Shown in pieces: positions 19,852 to 29,026 of a stretch of 64,000 nt of DNA (position 1 is the first letter of the stretch; each line of letters opens with the position of its first letter). This stretch comes from Salipiger thiooxidans. Lineage in GTDB: Bacteria > Pseudomonadota > Alphaproteobacteria > Rhodobacterales > Rhodobacteraceae. The translations under genes were made by a program, and so were the position numbers. The stretch is taken from positions 62,001 through 126,000 of the forward strand of contig NZ_FNAV01000010.1 of NCBI RefSeq assembly GCF_900102075.1, given 5' to 3'. The notes under the pieces are model-generated. The model was given only the letters and a program-made list of their open reading frames with translations, was not told the origin of the DNA and searched no databases.

Positions 19852-21030
19852 ATGGCCTGGAAGACCCTCGACGACATGGACCTCAACGGTAAGCGCGTGC
19901 TCACCCGTGTCGACATCAACGTGCCCGTCGAAAACGGCGAGGTGACGGATGCCACCCGCATCGAGCGCGTCGGCCCCACCGTGCAGGACATCCTGTCGCG
20001 CGGCGGCAAGCCGGTCCTTCTCGCCCACTTCGGCCGGCCCAAGGGCAAGGTCGTGCCCGAGATGTCGCTGAAGATGCTGGTGCCCGCGCTCGAGGCCGCC
20101 TTCGGCACCAAGGTGCATTTCACAACGCTGGACGAGGCCGAGGCGGTGATCGACGCCTGCGACCCCGGTCAGGTGGTGCTGCTCGAGAACACCCGTTTCG
20201 AGCCCGGCGAGGAAAAGAACGACTCCGCGCTGGCCAAGACCTACGCCGCACTCGGTGACGTCTACTGCAACGACGCCTTCTCGGCCGCGCACCGCGCCCA
20301 TGCCTCGACCGAGGGACTGGCGCACCTGCTGCCCTCCTGTGCCGGCCGGCTGATGCAGGCCGAGCTCGAGGCGCTGGACGCGGCCCTCGGCCAGCCCAAG
20401 CGCCCGGTCCTGGCCGTGGTCGGCGGCGCCAAGGTGTCGACCAAGCTCGAGCTGCTCGGCAACCTCGTCGAGAAGGTCGACATCCTCGTGATCGGCGGCG
20501 GCATGGCCAACACCTTCCTCGCCGCCCAAGGCGTCGATGTCGGCAAGTCGCTCTGCGAGCACGAGATGACCGGCACCGCCAAGGAGATCGCCGAGAAGGC
20601 CGCAACCACCGGCTGTGAGATCCTGCTGCCGCGTGACGTGGTCGTCGCCCGAGAGTTCCGCGAGAACGCCCCCTCCGAGGTCGTGCCGGCCGAATCCTGC
20701 CCGGCCGACGCCATGATCCTCGACGCCGGCCCCGAGAGCGTGGCCCATGTCGAGCAGGCCATCGACCGCGCCGAGACGCTGATCTGGAACGGCCCGCTCG
20801 GCGCCTTCGAGATCGCGCCCTTCGACAAGGCCACCAACGCCGCCGCGGCCCATGCCGCCAAGGCCACCGCCAACGGCAAGCTGGTCTCGGTCGCCGGCGG
20901 CGGCGACACGGTTGCGGCGCTGAACAAGGCCGGCGCCGCTGAGGACTTCACCTACATCTCGACCGCCGGCGGCGCCTTCCTCGAGTGGATGGAAGGCAAG
21001 GTCCTGCCCGGCGTCGCGGCGCTCGGCTGA
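19852..21030 (+). CDS. pgk: Phosphoglycerate kinase
   Basis: Pgk transfers phosphate between 1,3-bisphosphoglycerate and ADP in glycolysis and gluconeogenesis. The substrate motif [15 protein letters not shown] is near residues 18-32; [45 protein letters not shown] and the C-terminal [11 protein letters not shown] and [16 protein letters not shown] complete the two-domain protein. It has 392 residues. The ATG at 19852 follows AGGAGG by 5 nt. A GGCCGGG/CCCGGCC stem lies just after the stop. No gap or fba gene is adjacent in the window. Confidence 0.97.
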   Translation: MAWKTLDDMDLNGKRVLTRVDINVPVENGEVTDATRIERVGPTVQDILSRGGKPVLLAHFGRPKGKVVPEMSLKMLVPALEAAFGTKVHFTTLDEAEAVIDACDPGQVVLLENTRFEPGEEKNDSALAKTYAALGDVYCNDAFSAAHRAHASTEGLAHLLPSCAGRLMQAELEALDAALGQPKRPVLAVVGGAKVSTKLELLGNLVEKVDILVIGGGMANTFLAAQGVDVGKSLCEHEMTGTAKEIAEKAATTGCEILLPRDVVVAREFRENAPSEVVPAESCPADAMILDAGPESVAHVEQAIDRAETLIWNGPLGAFEIAPFDKATNAAAAHAAKATANGKLVSVAGGGDTVAALNKAGAAEDFTYISTAGGAFLEWMEGKVLPGVAALG

Positions 21031-21039
21031 CGGATCGCG

Positions 21040-21068
21040 GGCCGGGGCCACGGGTCCCGGCCTGCCTT
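21040..21068 (+). terminator. Possible terminator after pgk
   Basis: GGCCGGG (21040-21046) pairs with CCCGGCC (21056-21062) around a 9-nt loop, followed by TGCCTTTC. The stem is strong but the T run is short. Confidence 0.5.
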
Positions 21069-21224
21069 TCGCCGGTCCCGTCGCCGGCCAGCCCCTTGGC
21101 GCCTCACGAAATTTTTTGCACGGCGCGCGATGCAGGGGATTCCCAAGGCGAATCACCTGTGGCATAGTCGCCCTCACGCATCCGCCAGAGATGCGGGTTC
21201 GAGGCAAGGCAAGAGCGCACCTTC

Positions 21225-21524
21225 ATGAGCGCACGGCGCAATCCCCCATTCGGCATCGTGATCTACGCGGCCATCACCCTGAGCCTTTCGGCCTATTTCG
21301 TCTTTGCCGCGGTGCAGGGCGATTTCGGGCTGTTCCGCCGGGCGGAAATCGAGATCGAGGGCGAGCATCTCGCCGAAGAGCTCGTCCAGCTCGAGAAGGA
21401 CGTAGCGCGGATGGAGAACCTGACGCTGCGGCTTTCGGACGATTACCTCGACCTCGACCTTCTCGACCAGCAGGCCCGCGACGTGCTCGGCCTGATGCGC
21501 GCCGACGAGATCGTCGTCCGCTGA
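21225..21524 (+). CDS. Septum formation initiator family protein (FtsB/DivIC)
   Basis: FtsB-type proteins join FtsL and FtsQ in the divisome. This 99-residue protein has a short cytoplasmic N terminus, one membrane segment (about residues 10-29, IVIYAAITLSLSAYFVFAAV), then a periplasmic coiled coil (about 43-75, EIEGEHLAEELVQLEKDVARM) and a short tail ending RADEIVV. Size and order match alphaproteobacterial FtsB-like proteins. In many Rhodobacterales such a gene precedes pdhA, as far as I recall; here it is followed by about 460 bp without a gene. The ATG at 21225 is the only good start. Confidence 0.85.
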   Translation: MSARRNPPFGIVIYAAITLSLSAYFVFAAVQGDFGLFRRAEIEIEGEHLAEELVQLEKDVARMENLTLRLSDDYLDLDLLDQQARDVLGLMRADEIVVR

Positions 21525-21982
21525 GGCGAAGACCGACACGGGCATCACATCAGGCTGACGCGCGGAACCAGGCCGTCAAAGACAGCGACCGGAACGGGGC
21601 CTGCGCCAATGCACGGGCTTCTCTCAACCCTGTCCTCTGGCGCATCGCCAGAGAGCGCCTCTCCTGCGCGCACGGAGCCCTGACCAGATCGCTCTTCGCG
21701 CCCCCCCTCGCCGCGAGAAACCTACGCGCGCCCTGCCCGCTTACAGGCCCTGTCAGCGGCGATTTCGCGCCTCACGGTGCCGTCTGTTCACGAATTCTGA
21801 CAATCCGTGCCGATTTGCGCGCCGCTTTCGGCGCGCTATCGCCCAAACTCGGCCGCACCCGGCGCTGCCCGCGTCGTACCGGATTGAAAAGAACGCAGGC
21901 GGGACTAGATTTTCTGCCGGGCTGCGAGTCGGTCCGAGCAAAAACAAGACGGTTCCTCGATGAACCATTGCGAGGCAGTTGA
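21525..21982. other. Intergenic stretch before a small secreted-peptide gene
   Basis: The 458 bp hold no gene I can support. The last 100 bp contain a promoter candidate (21884-21911) for the small gene that follows. No tRNA fold and no copy of the window's intergenic repeats is present. Confidence 0.5.
21884..21911 (+). promoter_or_regulatory. Candidate promoter of the small secreted-peptide gene
   Basis: TTGAAA (21884-21889), a 16-bp spacer and TAGATT (21906-21911) lie about 71 bp before the ATG at 21983. The boxes match sigma-70 consensus at four or more positions each. Confidence 0.4.
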
Positions 21983-22120
21983 ATGAAACTCATTACCATC
22001 ATACAGGCGGCGGCCTTGGCCGTGCTGGCGATATCAGGCGCGTTTGCAGCCCAAAGCCAGACCAGCACTCCCCCGGCCCCTGTCTGCACGCAGCAGTCCA
22101 GCGACACCTGCGATCTCTGA
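21983..22120 (+). CDS. Small secreted peptide of unknown function
   Basis: This 45-codon gene begins MKLITIIQAAALAVLAISGA, a clear signal peptide with likely cleavage after AFA at about residue 22. The mature part is some 23 residues, rich in Gln, Ser, Thr and Pro, with two cysteines (about 35 and 43) that could form a disulfide, and ends in Leu. GAGG lies about 7 nt before the ATG. A promoter candidate precedes it and a strong hairpin terminator follows, so it looks like an independent transcription unit. I do not recognise a family. It is short enough to be missed by standard gene callers. Confidence 0.6.
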   Translation: MKLITIIQAAALAVLAISGAFAAQSQTSTPPAPVCTQQSSDTCDL

Positions 22121-22240
22121 GCCCGTTCCGCTCGGGCACACGGGGTCGTCCCGTTCGCCCGCAGCCGCGGCGGCCCGCCGCGTCACGGGCCCACGGCAAG
22201 GACCGGCACGCATTTCAAGACGCCAGTCCGGAAACAAGAA

Positions 22241-22271
22241 GGGCGCGTTCCCCACGCGCCCTTTTCCTTTG
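22241..22271. terminator. Bidirectional terminator between the small peptide gene and ccmG
   Basis: GGGCGCG (22241-22247) pairs with CGCGCCC (22255-22261) around a 7-nt loop. TTTTCCTTT follows on the plus strand, and on the minus strand the hairpin is followed by TTCTTGTTTCC. It should therefore end both the small peptide transcript and the secDF-ccm transcript. Confidence 0.8.
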
Positions 22272-22296
22272 ACTGTAGCCTTCCGCCCGGCGGGTC

Positions 22297-22860
22297 TCAG
22301 CGCCCCAGCGCCTCGTGCAGTGCCGGCAGGAACACGTCGGTGTAGAGCGTCCCTGCGAGCGGCCCCACGTGCTTGTGCAGCACCGTGCCGTCGCCTGCCA
22401 CGATGAAGGTCTCGGGCGGGCCGGTCACGCCCCAGTCGATGGCGGCGCGGCCCTGCGGATCGAAGGGCACGCCGATGAAGGGCGACTTCTCCTCGGTGAG
22501 GTAGCTGCCCGCAGCCCCGGCCTTGTCCTTGAAGTTGACGCCGACGATGCGCACGCCCTCCTGCTGCAGCTCCAGCAGCCGGGGGTGTTCGGCGCGGCAG
22601 GGCGGGCACCACGAGGCCCAGAAGTTCACCACCGTCACCTGCCCGTCGCGCAGGTCGGCGTCGGTCACGCCCCCAAAGCCCTCGAGCGTCTCGGCCGGCA
22701 GCCCCGGCGCCTGCTGGCCGATGAAGGTCGAGGGCAGCGTGTGGGTGTCGCCACGCTGCATGCCCAAATAGGCCATGATCGCGAAGGCCGCGAAGATCAG
22801 CGGCGGCAGGATCATGAGCGGTGAGATCTTCCGCGCCGGTGCGTCGTTGCTCTCAGCCAT
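22297..22860 (-). CDS. ccmG: Thiol:disulfide interchange protein CcmG/DsbE
   Basis: CcmG is a membrane-anchored periplasmic thioredoxin-like reductant of apocytochrome c cysteines. The protein (187 residues) has one N-terminal membrane anchor (about 13-33, PLMILPPLIFAAFAIMAYLG) and a thioredoxin domain with WCPPC (Cys85 and Cys88), preceded by VVNFWAS. The cis-proline segment GPPETFIV and the family insert (GVNFKDKAG) are present. Its start overlaps ccmD by 8 nt. It is the last gene of the ccm block; a bidirectional terminator follows. Confidence 0.93.
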   Translation of the reverse strand: MAESNDAPARKISPLMILPPLIFAAFAIMAYLGMQRGDTHTLPSTFIGQQAPGLPAETLEGFGGVTDADLRDGQVTVVNFWASWCPPCRAEHPRLLELQQEGVRIVGVNFKDKAGAAGSYLTEEKSPFIGVPFDPQGRAAIDWGVTGPPETFIVAGDGTVLHKHVGPLAGTLYTDVFLPALHEALGR

Positions 22861-23011
22861 GTCGTTTGCTCCGCTGTTCGATCTGTTCCAGCTCTGCCCG
22901 GACCTTGCGGGCCCGCAGCACGCTTGCCACCACGAGGATGACGATCAGCCCGAGCCCGACTCCGTAGGAGGCGAGCACGGCAAAGGCGTATTTTCCGAGG
23001 TCGGGCATCAT
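22853..23011 (-). CDS. ccmD: Heme exporter protein CcmD
   Basis: CcmD is a tiny membrane protein that helps release holo-CcmE from the CcmABC complex. This 52-residue product has one membrane helix (about 9-30, FAVLASYGVGLGLIVILVVA) followed by a basic, coiled cytoplasmic tail (RARKVRAELEQIEQRSKRHG), as in other CcmD proteins. The ATG at 23011 overlaps the ccmC stop in an ATGA junction and its end overlaps ccmG by 8 nt. Position and topology, rather than sequence identity, support the call. Confidence 0.85.
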   Translation of the reverse strand: MMPDLGKYAFAVLASYGVGLGLIVILVVASVLRARKVRAELEQIEQRSKRHG

Positions 23012-23736
23012 GCCTGGCGCTCCCGTGCCAGCAGCGCACGCGAGCGGCGGGCGCGGATTTCGGTCTGGGTGCGCAGGAAGACCAGCGCCACGAAGAGCAG
23101 CACGAAGCCCGCGATGCAGACCAGCGCCGGGTACCAGAAGATGTCTGACACGTTCTCCTGCTTGTCGAGCGACAGCGACGCGCCCTGATGGAGGCCCTGG
23201 TTCCAGAACAGCACCGCGTAGCGCGACAGGATCGCGAAGACCGATCCCACGAGGCAGAGGATCGAGGTCAGGTCGGCGGCGGTGTCGTCGTTCTCGATCG
23301 CGGACCAGAGCGCCATGTAGCCGAGGTAGAAGAGAAACAGCACCAGGAACGAGGTCAGGCGCGGATCCCACGCCCACCAGGTGCCCCACATCGGCTGCCC
23401 CCAGAGCGCCCCGGTCGCAAGCGCGATCACCGTGAAGGTGGCGCCCACCGGTGCTGCGGCGCGGGCGGCCAGCGCCGAGACGTGGTGGCGGCGTACGATC
23501 CAGACCAGCGACGCCACCAGCATCATCGCCCATGCGTTGATGGCCATCATCGCGGCGGGCACGTGCAGGTAGAAAATCTTGACGGTTGAGCCCTGCCGGT
23601 AGTCGTCGGGAGTGAAGAAGAAGCCCCAGACCAGTCCGGTCGCGAGGCACAGCACCGCCGCCACCGAGATCCACGGCAGCACCACATCCGTGGTGCGGAT
23701 GAATTTCACGGGGTTGGCGTATTCCCAGATCGACAT
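23008..23736 (-). CDS. ccmC: Heme exporter protein CcmC
   Basis: CcmC presents heme to CcmE at the outer face of the inner membrane. The protein has 242 residues with six membrane segments, the tryptophan-rich heme-handling motif WGTWWAWDPRLTS, and two conserved histidines, one in FYLHVPAAMM and one in GLHQGASLS, expected to ligate heme. The ATG at 23736 gives the usual N terminus. It lies 108 bp downstream of ccmB, the only sizeable gap in the block. Confidence 0.95.
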   Translation of the reverse strand: MSIWEYANPVKFIRTTDVVLPWISVAAVLCLATGLVWGFFFTPDDYRQGSTVKIFYLHVPAAMMAINAWAMMLVASLVWIVRRHHVSALAARAAAPVGATFTVIALATGALWGQPMWGTWWAWDPRLTSFLVLFLFYLGYMALWSAIENDDTAADLTSILCLVGSVFAILSRYAVLFWNQGLHQGASLSLDKQENVSDIFWYPALVCIAGFVLLFVALVFLRTQTEIRARRSRALLARERQA

Positions 23737-23844
23737 GGCTCTCCCCTAGCGCAGCTGCTGGATGGTTTCACCTGAATTTTGCGTCATGAGCAAGGGCACG
23801 TGGCGCCGCAGCCCGAGGCTCCCGGAGCGCACAGGCCGCCCCCG

Positions 23845-24501
23845 TCACCGCAGGTTGATGCGCAGCACCGCGGCACTCGCGAAGGGCAGCAGCGCGATGA
23901 CGCCTGCGCTGACCCCGCCCAGCATCAGAAGCGGCGTCTCGACCGCCAGCCCTTCGGCCCCGCGCCGGGCCACTTCGGCGCCGAAGATCAGCGTCGGCAC
24001 GTAAAGCGGCAGCACCAGCAGCGACAGCAGCAGCCCGCCGCGCTTCAGCCCCACGGTCAGCGCTGCGCCGAAGGTGCCGATGACCGACAGCGCCGGCGTG
24101 CCCACTGCGAGCGACACCATGACCCAGAGATAGCCCCCCGGCGGCAGGCTCAGCAGCACGCCCAGCAGCGGCGCCGCCAGCACCAGCGGCAGGCCCGTGG
24201 TCAGCCAGTGCGCCAGCGCCTTGACGGTGACGATGCCCTCCATCGGCAGCGGCGCGGTGGCCAGCAGATCGAGCGAGCCGTCCTCCCAGTCGAGCGCGAG
24301 GATGCGGTCGAGCGACAGCAGACAAGCCAGGAGCGCGCCGATCCACAGCACCCCGGGCGCGATGCGCGACAGCAGGCCGGTCTCGGGCCCGACGCCGAAG
24401 GGTACCAGCACCGTGACAATCAGGAAGAACGCCAGCCCGAGGCCGAAGCCGCCCCCGGCGCGCACCGCCAGCCGCAGGTCCCTCAGCAGCAGCGCGATCA
24501 C
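23845..24501 (-). CDS. ccmB: Heme exporter protein CcmB
   Basis: CcmB is the membrane subunit of the CcmAB ABC complex, which uses ATP to release holo-CcmE. The protein has 218 residues and six hydrophobic segments. Characteristic stretches are [11 protein letters not shown] at the N terminus, [20 protein letters not shown] and [15 protein letters not shown]. The start is GTG at 24501, overlapping the ccmA stop in a GTGA junction, so translation is coupled to ccmA. Confidence 0.95.
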   Translation of the reverse strand: MIALLLRDLRLAVRAGGGFGLGLAFFLIVTVLVPFGVGPETGLLSRIAPGVLWIGALLACLLSLDRILALDWEDGSLDLLATAPLPMEGIVTVKALAHWLTTGLPLVLAAPLLGVLLSLPPGGYLWVMVSLAVGTPALSVIGTFGAALTVGLKRGGLLLSLLVLPLYVPTLIFGAEVARRGAEGLAVETPLLMLGGVSAGVIALLPFASAAVLRINLR

Positions 24502-25112
24502 AGGAAGGCCTCGTCCTGCACCGCCGCGCGGGGCGCGGCCTTGTAGGGGGTCATGTCGAAGATCTCCGCCTCGGGGATGCCGAGGTCGATGTGGGTGGCG
24601 ATCAGCGCCGAGCCGCCCTCGGCGAGATGCCGGCGCACCGCCGCGGCGAAGAGCGCCACCGAGGCCGTGTCGAGCGACACCGTGGGCTCGTCCAGCACCC
24701 AGACCGGGCGCCCGGTGACCATCAGCCGCGCCAGCCCCAGCCGACGCTTCTGCCCGGCCGAGAGATTGCCCGCGAGCCGGTCCGCCAGCCCCTCTAGATC
24801 GAAGTCCCGCAGCGCCGGGGCGATGTCGGTCGTGCCGAAGACCTGCGCCCAGAAGCGCAGGTTCTCGGTCACCGAAAGCATGGATTTCAGACCGTCGGAA
24901 TGGGCGGCATAGGCGATGCGCTCGCCGGCGCCCTCGATGGTTCCCTCGAAGGGCGGCTGCAGCCCCGCCACGGTGCGCAGCGTCGTGGTCTTGCCGCAGC
25001 CATTGGGGCCGCGCAGCACCAGCGCACGGCCGGGCGCGAGGTCGAACGAGACCCCCTCAAGCACCGGCACCCCGCCCCGGGAGACCGCAAGATCGCGCAC
25101 AGTCAGCATCAT
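24498..25112 (-). CDS. ccmA: Heme exporter ATP-binding protein CcmA
   Basis: CcmA is the ATPase of the CcmABCD complex in cytochrome c maturation. The 204-residue ABC domain has Walker A GPNGCGKT, signature [14 protein letters not shown] (the AGQ form usual in CcmA) and Walker [13 protein letters not shown]. Two adjacent ATGs (25112 and 25109) are possible starts. The order ccmA-B-C-D-G continues on the same strand downstream, and the Mth938-like gene and secDF lie upstream. CcmE, F, H and I are not in the window. Confidence 0.95.
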   Translation of the reverse strand: MMLTVRDLAVSRGGVPVLEGVSFDLAPGRALVLRGPNGCGKTTTLRTVAGLQPPFEGTIEGAGERIAYAAHSDGLKSMLSVTENLRFWAQVFGTTDIAPALRDFDLEGLADRLAGNLSAGQKRRLGLARLMVTGRPVWVLDEPTVSLDTASVALFAAAVRRHLAEGGSALIATHIDLGIPEAEIFDMTPYKAAPRAAVQDEAFL

Positions 25113-25235
25113 GGGGTCGGAAGTACCTCAGCCCCACGTCCGGGAAAAGCGGCAAAAGCGCGCGGCGGAGCGTCGCCCCGCCGTTTCGTCAGTCCGGAAC
25201 GACGCACCCTGCCACCGCCGCCCGAAGGCGCCGCG

Positions 25236-25589
25236 TCAGACCGGCAGAACCGCCAGCGCGACGCGCCGGCCTTCGCCGAGCAGCACGTTGTAGGTACGGC
25301 AGGCTGAGGGCGAGTTCATGATCTCGAATCCGACTCCGGCCTCTGCCAGTCGCTCCGAGAGCTCCTTCGGCAACGGCGCCATGGCGGTGCCGGTCCCGAT
25401 GAAAATCACGTCGGCATCATCGGCGAGCCGGACGAGCGTTTCCGCGTCCTCGAGCCCACCCCAGGCGAGGGCGCCTTCCACAGACAGGCACAGCGCACCC
25501 TCGACCGCACGGCCACCGACCCGGAAAAACCCCGGGCCATAACCGTCCACGGGCTGCGCTGCCCCGAAGCTGATTTCCTTCATCTGCAT
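25236..25589 (-). CDS. Mth938-like domain protein
   Basis: This 117-residue protein belongs to the Mth938/NDUFAF3-like family (DUF498). Its mitochondrial relative assists complex I assembly; bacterial function is not settled. The fold is suggested by YGPGFFRVGGRAVEGALCLS, VIFIGTGTAMAPLPKELSERL and NSPSACRTYNVLLGEGRRVA, the last being the family's most conserved C-terminal stretch. AGGGG lies 6 nt before the ATG at 25589. It sits between the TauE-like gene and ccmA; in alphaproteobacteria the family often follows secDF, which suggests a link to membrane protein biogenesis without proving one. Confidence 0.82.
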   Translation of the reverse strand: MQMKEISFGAAQPVDGYGPGFFRVGGRAVEGALCLSVEGALAWGGLEDAETLVRLADDADVIFIGTGTAMAPLPKELSERLAEAGVGFEIMNSPSACRTYNVLLGEGRRVALAVLPV

Positions 25590-25598
25590 GGTAGTCCC

Positions 25599-26351
25599 CT
25601 AGTCCCATACCGGCAATCCCAGCACGATTGCCGTTGCGATGATAAGGTAGGCCACAACACGGTATCCCTCCTCCCGTGCCGGTCTGAACAGCGCCTGGCC
25701 CACTTTCGTGCCCAGACCATACGGCAGAAGCATGAGAAGTCCAAGAGGAATGGCCGCCTGGGTCAGGAGGCCCTGAAGGGCCATGAGCGGCAGCAACAGC
25801 ACCGTGGTAAGGGTCAGGAAGACGAGGATCGTGGCCCGCGACCGCGCCACCGTGTCCTGCCCCGCGAGCTGGAACAGGATGAGCACCGGTCCCAGAAGGC
25901 CGGTCGCGCCGCCGACGAAGCCGGTAGCCCCGGCCACCGCCATGCGCATCCCCGGCCCGGGCACCGCGCGGTAGCGCCAGCCGGTCACCAGCGCCGCCAG
26001 CGTCACCGCGGCCACGCTCACCACCGCCCAGCGGAGCCACGTCATGTCGGCCTGTTTCAGCACCCAGAGCCCGACCGCGACGGCGGGCAGCGCCGCGCCC
26101 ACCATGAGCACCGTGTTGCGCCGGTTCACCTCGGTGACGGCGCGCGGCAGCACGGTGAAGACCGAGGCCAGCGAGCACAGGCTGAAGGCCGCGATCGAGG
26201 TCTGCACCGGCAGGAAGATCGCCCCCACCGGCATGAAGACCAGCGCCGAGCCGAAGCCGGCGAAGCCGTAGACCAGCCCCGCCACGAAACACGTGACGAG
26301 CATCACCCAGAGCCCGGGGACTGCCAGGGCCTGGGCGAAGGCGTCAGACAC
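25599..26351 (-). CDS. TauE/SafE-family membrane transporter
   Basis: TauE/SafE proteins are predicted exporters of sulfite, sulfoacetate and related organosulfur anions. The 250-residue protein has about eight membrane segments with the family-type repeats GLVYGFAGFGSALVFMP in the first half and ATGFVGGATGLLGPVLI in the second. The GTG at 26351 is chosen because it overlaps the secF stop by 8 nt and begins just before the first hydrophobic segment; longer readings add an Arg/Pro-rich antisense-like stretch. The placement between secF and the Mth938-like gene is unusual for a transporter and means it is probably expressed with secDF. Confidence 0.8.
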   Translation of the reverse strand: MSDAFAQALAVPGLWVMLVTCFVAGLVYGFAGFGSALVFMPVGAIFLPVQTSIAAFSLCSLASVFTVLPRAVTEVNRRNTVLMVGAALPAVAVGLWVLKQADMTWLRWAVVSVAAVTLAALVTGWRYRAVPGPGMRMAVAGATGFVGGATGLLGPVLILFQLAGQDTVARSRATILVFLTLTTVLLLPLMALQGLLTQAAIPLGLLMLLPYGLGTKVGQALFRPAREEGYRVVAYLIIATAIVLGLPVWD

Positions 26352-27339
26352 TCGCGCCTGCGGACGGGCCCTTCGATTTGGACTTGCCGTTGGCCTCGGC
26401 CTCGGCGTCCGGCTTCGACCAGTCACGCTTGACGCCCAGCCACAGCAGGAGGGCCGAGGCCACGAAGATCGACGAGTAAGTGCCGACGAAGACGCCCCAG
26501 ATCATCGCGAAGACGAAGCCGCGGATCACGTCGCCGCCCAGTGCGAACAGCGCGAAAAGCGCCAGCAGCGTGGTGAGCGAGGTCATGATGGTCCGGCTCA
26601 GCGTCTCGTTGATCGAGATGTTCAGCACTTCCTTCAGCGGGCGCTTCTTGTACTTGATCAGGTTCTCGCGCACCCGGTCGAAGACCACCACCGTGTCGTT
26701 CAGCGAGTAGCCGACGATGGTCAGCAGCGCCGCGATGATCGACAGGTCGAAGCGGATGCCCACCTCGGAGAACACCCCGATCGTCAGCAGCACGTCATGC
26801 ACCAGCGCCAGAACCGCCCCGGCGGCGAACTGCCATTCGAAGCGCAGCCAGATGTAGACCAGCACCGCGCCGATGGCGAGCGCCACGGCGAGGAAGGCGG
26901 TCTGGATGAGCTCGCCCGACACCTTGGGCCCGACGCTCTCGACCGAGACGAAGCGGATGTCCGGTGCGACCTGCTGCAGCGCCGCCTCGACCGCGGCGAT
27001 GGTCTCGGGGGTGACGGCTTCCTCGTCGTCCTGCGCCTGGATGCGCACCATGGCGACGTTCTGCTCGGGGCCGAAGCTCGGGTCGAAGACCTCGGAGATG
27101 GTGCTGTCGCCGATCCCCAGCGCGTCGATGGCCTGGCGATAGGCGCCCACGTCCACCGGCTGCGCGCTCTCGGTGCGGATCGTGGTGCCGCCCATGAAGT
27201 CGATGCCGTAGTTCAGGCCGCGGACCCCGAAGCTCACCATCGCGAGCATCAGCATCACGCCCGAGATGCCGAGCCAGAGCTTCCAGTGCTTGAAGAAGTC
27301 GAACGAGGTCTCGTCCTTGACCAGTCGAAGATGGCGCAT
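26344..27339 (-). CDS. secF: Protein translocase subunit SecF
   Basis: SecF works with SecD to use the proton gradient to complete export through SecYEG. The 331-residue protein has six membrane segments, the N-terminal motif GLNYGIDFMGGTTIR, a small periplasmic domain and the conserved segments YSLNDTVVVFDRVREN and SINETLSRTIMTS. A charged C-terminal tail ends the protein. It starts 1 nt after the secD stop, and its own stop overlaps the TauE-like start by 8 nt. Confidence 0.97.
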   Translation of the reverse strand: MRHLRLVKDETSFDFFKHWKLWLGISGVMLMLAMVSFGVRGLNYGIDFMGGTTIRTESAQPVDVGAYRQAIDALGIGDSTISEVFDPSFGPEQNVAMVRIQAQDDEEAVTPETIAAVEAALQQVAPDIRFVSVESVGPKVSGELIQTAFLAVALAIGAVLVYIWLRFEWQFAAGAVLALVHDVLLTIGVFSEVGIRFDLSIIAALLTIVGYSLNDTVVVFDRVRENLIKYKKRPLKEVLNISINETLSRTIMTSLTTLLALFALFALGGDVIRGFVFAMIWGVFVGTYSSIFVASALLLWLGVKRDWSKPDAEAEANGKSKSKGPSAGASV

Positions 27340-27340
27340 G

Positions 27341-29002
27341 TCAGATCTCCAGCGTCCGGGGGCGGCGACGTTCGAACCAGATCACGATCAGCAGGCGCGT
27401 CACCCAGATCGCGGTGAACACCGAGGTGACGATGCCGAGGCCCAGCGTGATGGCGAAGCCCCGCACCGGCCCCGAGCCGATGACATAGAGGATCACCGCG
27501 GTGATGATGGTGGTGAGGTTGGCGTCGATGATTGCCGACAGCGCCCGCTCGTAGCCCAGCTCGATGGCGCGGGCCGGGCCGCGGGCGGATTTCAGTTCCT
27601 CCCGGATGCGCTCGAAGATCAGCACGTTGGCGTCCACCGCCATACCGACGGTGAGCACGATGCCGGCGATGCCGGGCAGCGTCAGCGTGGCGCCGATGGC
27701 CGAGAGGATGCCCATGATGAGCCCGATGTTCAGGATCAGCGCCACGTTGGCGAAGAGTCCGAAGAGCCCATAGGTCAGCGCCATGAAGATCAGCACCGCG
27801 GCGAAGGCCACGCCGGTGGCGAGCTTGCCCGCGTCGATGCTGTCCTGCCCGAGTTCGGGGCCGATGGTGCGTTCCTCGAGGAAGTCGAGCCCGGCGGGCA
27901 GCGCGCCTGCGCGCAGCAGCACCGCGAGGTTGGTGCTTTCCTCGACGCTGAAATTGCCGGTGATGATGCCCGAGCCGCCGGCGATGTGGCTCTGGATGAC
28001 CGGGGCCGAGATGACCTCGTCGTCGAGCACGATGGCGAAGGGCGAGCCGATGTTCTCGGCGGTGTAGTCCCCGAACTTGCGCGCGCCACTCGGGTTGAAG
28101 CGGAAGGTCACCGCGGGGCGGCCGTTCTGGTCGAAGGAGGGCTGGGAATCCACCAGTTCCTCGCCGGTCACCACGGGCGCCTGTTCGAGCACGTAGTATA
28201 CGCCGTCCTCGTCGAGCGACGGCAGCACCTCGTTGCCGGATCCTGCGTTTTCGTTGGGGTTGGTGGTGCGGCTCACCACCGGCTGGAAGGTCAGCTGCGC
28301 GGTGGTGCCGATGATGTCCTTCAGCTCGGTCGCCGAACCGATGCCGGGCACCTGGATCAGGATCCGGTCAGAGCCCTGGCGCTGGATCGTGGGTTCGCGC
28401 GTGCCGACCTCGTCGATGCGGCGGCGAATGATCTCGAGCGACTGGCGCATGGTGCGCTCGTCGGTGGCCTGGCGCTCGGCCTCGGAGAGCTGCACGACGA
28501 TGTCGCTGCCCTCGCCCGAGACCTCGAGGTCGGTGGCACCGGCGCCGGTGAGCGAGACCACCGGCTGCGCCAGCGCCCGCACCAGCTCGAGCGCGCGGGC
28601 CATGCCGTCGGGCTTCGAGATCCGCACCCGCAACGTGCCGGGCTCGGAGCTCTGCAGCCGGATGGTGCCGACCTCGTCACGGGCGCCGCGCAGGGCGTCG
28701 CGCACGTCGGGCCAGAGCGCCTCCATCCGGGACTGGTAGACGTCCGCCACGCGGACCTCGGCCAGAAGGTGGGCTCCGCCCCTCAGGTCGAGACCGAGGT
28801 TGACGAGATCCGAGGGCAGCCACTCGGGCCATTGCCCGGCCTGCGCCTCAAGCTCGGCGGTGGACCCCGACTTCTCGATCGCCTTCACGGCGTCATTGTG
28901 GGATTCCACGCGGGAGTAGAAGAGGTTGGGCGCCGCCAGCACCAGCCCCGCCACCACGAGCGCCCAGATAAGGACGCGTTTCCAGGTATCGATCTGCAGC
29001 AT
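27341..29002 (-). CDS. secD: Protein translocase subunit SecD
   Basis: SecD has a large periplasmic domain that pulls translocating proteins, and six membrane segments. Seen here are the N-terminal anchor, the motif GLDLRGGAHLLAEV, the P1 head region and the C-terminal SecD/SecF fold with GMAVDANVLIFERIREEL and ITAVILYVIGSGPVRGFAITL. The length, 553 residues, is typical. The ATG at 29002 lies 24 nt after the yajC stop. The order yajC-secD-secF is the classical operon. Confidence 0.97.
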   Translation of the reverse strand: MLQIDTWKRVLIWALVVAGLVLAAPNLFYSRVESHNDAVKAIEKSGSTAELEAQAGQWPEWLPSDLVNLGLDLRGGAHLLAEVRVADVYQSRMEALWPDVRDALRGARDEVGTIRLQSSEPGTLRVRISKPDGMARALELVRALAQPVVSLTGAGATDLEVSGEGSDIVVQLSEAERQATDERTMRQSLEIIRRRIDEVGTREPTIQRQGSDRILIQVPGIGSATELKDIIGTTAQLTFQPVVSRTTNPNENAGSGNEVLPSLDEDGVYYVLEQAPVVTGEELVDSQPSFDQNGRPAVTFRFNPSGARKFGDYTAENIGSPFAIVLDDEVISAPVIQSHIAGGSGIITGNFSVEESTNLAVLLRAGALPAGLDFLEERTIGPELGQDSIDAGKLATGVAFAAVLIFMALTYGLFGLFANVALILNIGLIMGILSAIGATLTLPGIAGIVLTVGMAVDANVLIFERIREELKSARGPARAIELGYERALSAIIDANLTTIITAVILYVIGSGPVRGFAITLGLGIVTSVFTAIWVTRLLIVIWFERRRPRTLEI

Positions 29003-29026
29003 CTAGGCGCCCTTCGGGTCTTGATC

